Below are positions 58,105 through 64,000 of a stretch of DNA of 64,000 nucleotides, one piece after another. This stretch comes from Sphingobacteriales bacterium. Its GTDB lineage: Bacteria; Bacteroidota; Bacteroidia; Chitinophagales; UBA2359. The notes under the pieces are model-generated. The model worked only from the letters and a program-made list of their open reading frames with translations, searched no databases and was not told where the DNA came from. Position 1 is the stretch's first letter. Each line of letters opens with the position of its first letter. The stretch spans positions 62,001 to 126,000 of the forward strand of contig JADJTE010000002.1 in assembly GCA_016711295.1 (NCBI GenBank), in the 5' to 3' direction. Both the position numbers and the translations under genes were made by a program.

Positions 58105-61100
58105 ATGCAAATGCGAATACCAAAATCAATTTATGTGGTATTGCTCAACCGAGGGCTTGCAAGACATCAGCCAACACTAAACCTACTTCTCGGCATGCTG
58201 TTAGGGGTTTGTTGCATGTTGGGCTTCGCTCCTTTGGGCGTGGCTATGGCGTATAGCTCCCCTACATCTAATATTACAGATGGGCTTACGGTTAATATAC
58301 CTGCTTCCATGTCGGTATGCGAAGGGGCAACGCTCAATGTATCAGCGGGTAGCGTATCTGTATCGGGCGGTACGCCACCCTATACCTACCAATGGTTGCT
58401 GTCGGGCAGTGCAGTCGGCAGCCCAAGTAGCAATCCTGCCCTGAGTGTATCCGCCCCTCCCTTGGGTATTCATACTTACACCTTGCAGGTAAGCGATATG
58501 GCAGGTAATACGGGTAGCGACCAAATCGTAGTGACGACCCTTTGCCAACCCCATATTGCCATCAACAACCCGCCGCCCCTCTGCGTCAATACACCCACGA
58601 CCATTTCGACCGTAGTTGTATCATCGTCGTCCATGTTGAGCTACCAATGGTATGCCAACGGAAGTGTCATTGCAGGAGCTACGGCACAAAGCCTCAGCCT
58701 AAGCAACCCACCTGTAGGCAATACGGTTTATAGCGTAGTTGTCACCGAAACAGGCGGTTGTACAGATAGCGACAATGCCATTCTGACCGTCTATCCCAAC
58801 CTCAACGTAGCGATAGCCGCACCGTCGGGCTGTGTGGGCGAACCCGTCGAACTTGTACCCACCATCAGCAACGGTACGCAGCCCTATACCTACCAATGGC
58901 TACAAAATGGCAACCCCATTAATGGTGCCACCTCCAGTACTTATACGATTGCAGCAGCAGCAGCAGGTACTTTCACATATAGCGTACAAGTAACCGACAA
59001 TAACGGTTGCCCTGGTAGTGCCAACGTCACATTTAGCGTTGGTAGCCCGCCAACCGTCAACGTACCTAACCCTATGCCTGTTTGTTCGGGCAATTCCGTC
59101 AGTTTGGCAGCCAGTGTAAGTGGTGCAGGTGCTTCGCCTACCTACCAATGGTATGTGGGCAATACGCTCATACCTGGTGCCAATGCTGCTACCTATAATA
59201 TTGCTGCCCCATTAGTAGGCAACAGTACTTATAGCGTAGTAGTAACGGGTAGCAATGGCTGCCAGCGCAGCGACGAGGCAACTGTAACCGTTTATCCCAA
59301 CCCTGCCGTCAATCTGCCCGACCCCGCCACAGCTTGTACGGGAGGCTCGGCAACCCTTACAGCAGTCGTATCGGGTGGAGCAACGCCCTATATCTACCAA
59401 TGGCAAAACAACGGAGCCTCCGTCAGTGGTAGCGGCAATAGCCTCAATGTAGCTACTCCTACTACAGGTAGCAATATATATACCGTATCTGTAATAGATG
59501 CCAATGGTTGCCATGCTACAGATAATGCTACTGTATCAGCTACGGTGGGTATTTCCGTTTCGATACCCAACGTATCGGTATGCGAAAACTTATCGCTGCT
59601 CACTATAAATGGCAGTACGGGCACAATAATAGGTGGTACTGCGCCTTATACCTACCAATGGTATTTTGCAGGGGCACCCATAGCAGGAGCAACCTCGCTC
59701 ACCCTTACGCGCCCCATGCCTGCTGCGGGTATCTATACCTATGTTTTGCAAGTAACCGATGCCAATGACTGTACAGGTGCCGACGAGGTGACAGTAGCTG
59801 TCAATCCACGCCCTACCATCACACTAAGCCAACCTGGTGCTACTTGCGTAGGCGAGCCTATCGAAATCACCTCCATTATTGTATGTGGCTCGCAACCTGT
59901 TTATCAGTGGTTCAGAAATAATACACCTATCGCAGGACAAAATTCGCCTACGCTCTACCTGACCGACGTACCAGCGGGCATACACACCTTTACCCTCCAA
60001 GTTACGTCTGAAAATACTTGTATGGGCGAGGCAGATGTAGTAGTAACAGTTTACGCACCACCTGCCTTGTCGCTCAATAGCACGGGCGGTAATTGCGCGG
60101 GCGAAATGGCTACGGTATCAGTGATGGCTTTGGGAGGAGCATCGCCTTATACCTACCAATGGTATGCTAATGGTAGTATCATTACTGAGGCAACCAATGC
60201 CACCTATAATATTAGCTCTGCCAATGCAGGTAATAATGTCTATACGGTTGTTGTTTCGGATAGCCACCAATGTAGCAGTACAGGCAGCGTAACAGTCGAA
60301 ACAGGCAACCCGCCTACGGTATCGCTCAATACTCCGCCCGAAGTATGCGCGGGTAACTCCATTACCCTTAGCGGCACAGTGTCGGGTGGTACAATGCCTT
60401 ATACCTATCAATGGTATGCGGGTAGCAACCCTATATCAGGCGCAATCAATATCAGCTATACCGCCACCAACCCGCCCATAGGCACTACCAACTACACACT
60501 ACAAGTAACCGATAGCAATGGCTGTATTGACGAGCGCACCGTAGTAGCTACTGTCAACCCAAACCCAAATGTCAATGCGCCCGATGTAGGCGCGTGTAGC
60601 GCTGCGAGCGTTTTACTCACAAGCACCACCACTGGCGGCTCGCCAGGATATAGCTATCAATGGTATATGGGAGCAAACCCCGTTACAGGCGGAAATACCG
60701 CCAATGTGAGCGTCAATGCACCCGCGTCGGGTACAGCAACTTATATGGTATCGGTGAGCGATAGTAATGGCTGTATCGATACGGATAATGCCATCGTAAG
60801 CAGTACTAATATTGCAGTTAGCATTCCCAATCCTTCCTCAGTATGTTATGGTACATCTGTCGCCATTGGTAATGCCACTATTTCGGGCGGCTCTTTGCCT
60901 TATACTTTCCAATGGTCAGAAAATGGCACTCCTATCGCGGGAGCTACGTCTGTAACCCTCAACTTAGCTGCACCCTCGATAGGTACGCATATCTATACCT
61001 TAACAGTAAATGATGGAACAGGTTGTTCGGGCACTGCGTCGGCAACGCTTACCGTCAATCCATCTCCCATAGTAGCCGTAGCCAGCCCCGCCCCACAATG

Positions 61101-64000
61101 CCAAGGTAGCGGAGCTGTTATGCTTACTGCCGTAGCGAGTGGTACTCCAAGCGTGTCTTACCAATGGTACGCAGGTGGCACGCCGATAGCAGGGGCTACC
61201 AATGCTACCTATACCGTCAATAATCCTGCCATAGGTACTACCGCATATAGCGTAGTAGTAACGGCTACGGGCAATTGTACGGCAAGCGCGGCTTGTAACA
61301 TAGTAATTTACCCGCACCCAACGGCGAATATCACAGCATCGGGTGGCAGTTGTAGCGGCGATGCCACTGTATTGAGTGCTAATGCAGCAGGCGGCACCCC
61401 TTCCTATACTTATCAATGGTATTTGAGCAGCTCGCCCATAGCAGGGGCTACTAATGCGACGTATAGCATCGCTACTTTGTCGGGTATAAGCGCGTATAGC
61501 GTAGTAGTAAGTGATGCCAATGGCTGTACGGGTAGTGACGACATCAACTTGTCTGCCGCTATGCCGCCTATGGTCAATGTGCCCAACCCGCCCATTGCAT
61601 GTGCGGGTAATAGCGCGATGTTGCAAGGCTCGCCGAGCGGCGGCTCTGCACCCTATACCTACCAATGGTATACGGGAGGTATGCCTATTGGCGGAGCTAC
61701 TAATGATACTTATACAATTGGCAATCCCATTGCGGGCAGCCAAACTTATACCCTCGTCATCACCGACCAAAATGGCTGTACAGCACAGGACGATGCCACG
61801 GTGATGACTTATCCCGCTGTCAATTTCAATCTATCAGCACCTACGGGGGTTTGTGTCGGGGCGGAGGTGATAATAGCCGCCAATGTCACTAACGGCACTT
61901 CGCCCTATACTTTCCAATGGACGCATAATGGCAGCCCCATAGCTGGTGCTAATAGTGCTGAATATGCCACATCAGCCATTACGGTTGGGACGCATACTTA
62001 CTCCTTGACTGTAATCGATATCAATGGCTGTAGCAAAACCAAGAGTGCTACCATTATGGCAGGCACGCCGCCTACTATTACTGCACCTAATCCTGCTCCT
62101 TTGTGTGCCAGCACGAGCGTCACTTTGAGTAGCACCGTAACAGGTGGGGCGGGCGGTTTTACCTACCAATGGTATTTGGGCGAAACACCTGTATCGAGCG
62201 GTGCGGCGCAAAGTATTACTATCAACAATCCGCCTACAGGCAATACGACCTATACCGTAATAGTCACCGATAGCAACGGCTGTACGGCTTCGGACAATGC
62301 CACTATCACCGTAAGCGGCACTATGGCACTGAACCTACCCCAGCCCGCTACTTTGTGCGTGGGCAGTTCTACCACTCTTAACGTGAACGTAAGTGGCGGC
62401 TCGCCCACATATAGCTACCAATGGTGGCTAAATGGCAATCCTATTTCGGGTGCAGTATCGCAGAGCTATGCGGTAAATACTCCACCTGTAGGCTCGTACA
62501 CCTATACCGTACAAGTGATGGACTCCAACGGCTGTATGGGCGAAGTATCAGCTGTAGTACAAGTGGTATCGCAGCCTTCGGTCAGTATAGCACCCCTAGC
62601 ACCTTTGTGTGGCAGTAGCCCCGTGAGTCTTACGGCAAATATCAGCAACGGAGCGGGTTTGTCTATCCAATGGCAAGCCAATGGCAATACTATTGCAGGC
62701 GCAACGTCGGCTACACTCAATATTCCTAATCCTGCCACAGGCAATACTACCTATTCGGTCAGCGTAGGAGCAGGGGCATCTTGTTCAGCAGTAGCTACTA
62801 CAATGGTCAGCGTTTATCCTGTCCCCGTCGTAGCAGTCACCTGTTCCGCTGCTGCTGTATGTGCGGGAACTCCCGTTATAGTGACAGCCGTGGTTAATTC
62901 AGATACTCCCAGCTATTCCTACCAATGGACTAATAATGGTATGCCAATGGCTACTACTACCGCATCGCTCAATGCCAATACTTCTATGGCGGGCACGCAA
63001 GTATATAACGTAACTGTCACCGATGCACATGGTTGTACCGCAAGTGCAAGCACTACTGTCACAGTCGTAACACAGCCAACGGTAAACATCGCTCCTATTG
63101 CGCCACAATGCGGCGGTAGCTCTGTGAGCCTTACGGCAAATATCAGCAACGGAGCGGGTTTGCCCATACAATGGTATTCCAATGGCAATGCTATTGCGGG
63201 GGCAACGTCAGCTACGCTCAATATTCCCAATCCCAATAATGGTACTACCATGTATAGCATCAGCGTAGGAGCGGGTAGTACCTGTGCTGCCAACGACGAG
63301 GTTGCTGTAACCGTATATCCCACTCCTAATGTCAGCATCACACCTATTCCGTCTGCTTGCGAGGGCAGTGCGGTGACAATTTCGGCAAATGCTAATGGTG
63401 GTTCAGGTAGTGGCTATACCTACCAATGGACACATAACGGCGCAGCAGCAGGAAGCGGTAGCTCATTAACGCCGAGTGGTTTGGCAAGTGGTAGCCATAC
63501 CTACGCCGTAACTGTAACGGACGGCAATGGTTGTACTGCCAGCGCAAGCACTACATTTGCCATCAATGCGCAACCCGTTATCGATATTGCACCCGTATCG
63601 CCTATTTGTGCGGGTACGTCCATAACGCTCACAGCAACTACCAACGGTTCTTGGTCTATACAATGGTTTTTGAATGGTTCGCCCATAGCAGGGGCTACTT
63701 CAACTACGCTCAATATTGCTGCTCCCGCATCGGGTAGCCATGTATATAGCGCAACGGCGAGCGGTGGTGCTGCTTGTTCGGATAATGCCCAAGTAACTGT
63801 AACCGTATATCCCACGCCTAATGTCAGTATCACACCTGTTCCGTCTGCTTGCGAGGGCAGTGCGGTGACAATTTCGGCAAATGCTAATGGTGGTTCAGGC
63901 AGTGGCTATACCACCAATGGACACATAACGGCACGGCAGCAGGAAGCGGTAGCTCATCAACGCCGAGTGGTTTGGCAAGTGGTAGCCATACCTACGCCGT
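58105..64000 (+). CDS. Giant Ig-like repeat surface adhesin (partial, runs off window)
   Basis: One frame is open from ATG 58105 to the window end, 1965 codons. A long signal region (LNLLLGMLLGVCCMLGFAPLGVAMAYS) leads into about 23 consecutive domains of about 84 residues (mean spacing 251 bp). Each has the pattern P-x-x-CxGxxVTLxAxVSGG, then PYTYQWYxNGxPIxGA, then TYSVxVTDxNGC, an Ig-like/PKD-like fold related to the repeats of Bacteroidota gliding and surface adhesins. A T9SS sorting domain would be expected at the unseen C-terminus. In the last unit, TATACCACCAATGG replaces TATACCTACCAATGG (one T missing at about 63911), so the true frame is lost for the final 90 bases. Confidence 0.85.
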   Translation, partial: MQMRIPKSIYVVLLNRGLARHQPTLNLLLGMLLGVCCMLGFAPLGVAMAYSSPTSNITDGLTVNIPASMSVCEGATLNVSAGSVSVSGGTPPYTYQWLLSGSAVGSPSSNPALSVSAPPLGIHTYTLQVSDMAGNTGSDQIVVTTLCQPHIAINNPPPLCVNTPTTISTVVVSSSSMLSYQWYANGSVIAGATAQSLSLSNPPVGNTVYSVVVTETGGCTDSDNAILTVYPNLNVAIAAPSGCVGEPVELVPTISNGTQPYTYQWLQNGNPINGATSSTYTIAAAAAGTFTYSVQVTDNNGCPGSANVTFSVGSPPTVNVPNPMPVCSGNSVSLAASVSGAGASPTYQWYVGNTLIPGANAATYNIAAPLVGNSTYSVVVTGSNGCQRSDEATVTVYPNPAVNLPDPATACTGGSATLTAVVSGGATPYIYQWQNNGASVSGSGNSLNVATPTTGSNIYTVSVIDANGCHATDNATVSATVGISVSIPNVSVCENLSLLTINGSTGTIIGGTAPYTYQWYFAGAPIAGATSLTLTRPMPAAGIYTYVLQVTDANDCTGADEVTVAVNPRPTITLSQPGATCVGEPIEITSIIVCGSQPVYQWFRNNTPIAGQNSPTLYLTDVPAGIHTFTLQVTSENTCMGEADVVVTVYAPPALSLNSTGGNCAGEMATVSVMALGGASPYTYQWYANGSIITEATNATYNISSANAGNNVYTVVVSDSHQCSSTGSVTVETGNPPTVSLNTPPEVCAGNSITLSGTVSGGTMPYTYQWYAGSNPISGAINISYTATNPPIGTTNYTLQVTDSNGCIDERTVVATVNPNPNVNAPDVGACSAASVLLTSTTTGGSPGYSYQWYMGANPVTGGNTANVSVNAPASGTATYMVSVSDSNGCIDTDNAIVSSTNIAVSIPNPSSVCYGTSVAIGNATISGGSLPYTFQWSENGTPIAGATSVTLNLAAPSIGTHIYTLTVNDGTGCSGTASATLTVNPSPIVAVASPAPQCQGSGAVMLTAVASGTPSVSYQWYAGGTPIAGATNATYTVNNPAIGTTAYSVVVTATGNCTASAACNIVIYPHPTANITASGGSCSGDATVLSANAAGGTPSYTYQWYLSSSPIAGATNATYSIATLSGISAYSVVVSDANGCTGSDDINLSAAMPPMVNVPNPPIACAGNSAMLQGSPSGGSAPYTYQWYTGGMPIGGATNDTYTIGNPIAGSQTYTLVITDQNGCTAQDDATVMTYPAVNFNLSAPTGVCVGAEVIIAANVTNGTSPYTFQWTHNGSPIAGANSAEYATSAITVGTHTYSLTVIDINGCSKTKSATIMAGTPPTITAPNPAPLCASTSVTLSSTVTGGAGGFTYQWYLGETPVSSGAAQSITINNPPTGNTTYTVIVTDSNGCTASDNATITVSGTMALNLPQPATLCVGSSTTLNVNVSGGSPTYSYQWWLNGNPISGAVSQSYAVNTPPVGSYTYTVQVMDSNGCMGEVSAVVQVVSQPSVSIAPLAPLCGSSPVSLTANISNGAGLSIQWQANGNTIAGATSATLNIPNPATGNTTYSVSVGAGASCSAVATTMVSVYPVPVVAVTCSAAAVCAGTPVIVTAVVNSDTPSYSYQWTNNGMPMATTTASLNANTSMAGTQVYNVTVTDAHGCTASASTTVTVVTQPTVNIAPIAPQCGGSSVSLTANISNGAGLPIQWYSNGNAIAGATSATLNIPNPNNGTTMYSISVGAGSTCAANDEVAVTVYPTPNVSITPIPSACEGSAVTISANANGGSGSGYTYQWTHNGAAAGSGSSLTPSGLASGSHTYAVTVTDGNGCTASASTTFAINAQPVIDIAPVSPICAGTSITLTATTNGSWSIQWFLNGSPIAGATSTTLNIAAPASGSHVYSATASGGAACSDNAQVTVTVYPTPNVSITPVPSACEGSAVTISANANGGSGSGYTTNGHITARQQEAVAHQRRVVWQVVAIPTP
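63328..64000 (+). repeat. Higher-order 490-bp repeat inside the adhesin gene
   Basis: Two-domain blocks recur almost unchanged. The segment around 63340-63520 (CCGTCTGCTTGCGAGGGCAG, CAAATGCTAATGGTGGTTCA) returns at about 63834-64000, and 62620-62720 resembles 63110-63215 in the same way. The period is about 491 bp, twice the domain length. This points to recent in-gene duplication. Confidence 0.8.

Noticed and set aside
61000..61770. Antisense open frame of 256 codons opposite the adhesin
   Set aside because: The composition mirrors the repeat codons of the plus-strand Ig domains; no start context, no recognisable domain, and similar antisense frames recur with each repeat.

Overview
The window is a piece of a Bacteroidota chromosome. 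Three things point there: type IX secretion (T9SS) cargo with C-terminal sorting domains and a PorZ homologue; promoters of the TTTG-N19/20-TAnnTTTG type with little Shine-Dalgarno signal; and family choices such as a short NuoG, DUF4956 with a VTC polymerase, YfhO and FMN-binding glutamate synthase. The protein set would suit an environmental, gliding or surface-attached member, but genus cannot be read from the sequence.

Layout. 1-4.97 kb: an ECF sigma factor, a TolC/HlyD-type efflux pair without its pump, and a secreted protein. 5.4-11.2 kb (minus): a Dam-type methylase, a lipoprotein, sucC, an FHA protein, nuoG and a VOC protein. 11.5-17 kb: secreted T9SS proteins, a PhoD-like phosphatase and porZ. 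17.1-29.1 kb (minus): a sugar epimerase, accC-accB, a SurA/PpiC cell-envelope operon, pyrD (class 1A), priA, a TPR protein and an oligopeptide ABC permease. 29.4-35.4 kb: two tandem copies of a T9SS metalloprotease gene, one truncated, bracketed by 133-bp direct repeats. 35.6-45 kb: a beta-barrel protein, a glycosyltransferase, a transaldolase, a carbohydrate-binding-like secreted protein, a metallo-beta-lactamase-fold hydrolase, an LD-carboxypeptidase, a heptose-type nucleotidyltransferase and a transglutaminase-like protein. 45-50.2 kb: an FMN-binding glutamate synthase, a type II restriction-modification pair (MvaI/BcnI-family endonuclease plus methyltransferase), an IS30 relic and an Rpn-type nuclease with twelve 12-bp repeats. 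50.3-57 kb (minus): a DUF4956/VTC polyphosphate-type module, a lipoprotein, a hydrolase, an AI-2E-type permease and YfhO. 57.3-64 kb: tRNA-Phe and a giant Ig-like repeat adhesin that runs off the window.

Two short non-autonomous transposon families are directly visible. One has five members with GTAA-starting 12-bp ends and perfect 8-bp target duplications (IS66-like signature). The other has two 159-bp members flanked by TA.

About twenty of roughly fifty genes carry a frameshift, stop or internal deletion, including the essential genes accB, accC and sucC. Many indels sit in short homopolymers, so most are more likely consensus errors in the assembly than real decay. Such genes are given here as one feature over their full span, with the break point stated. 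Three loci (the truncated protease copy, PhoD, YfhO) have also lost internal sequence.
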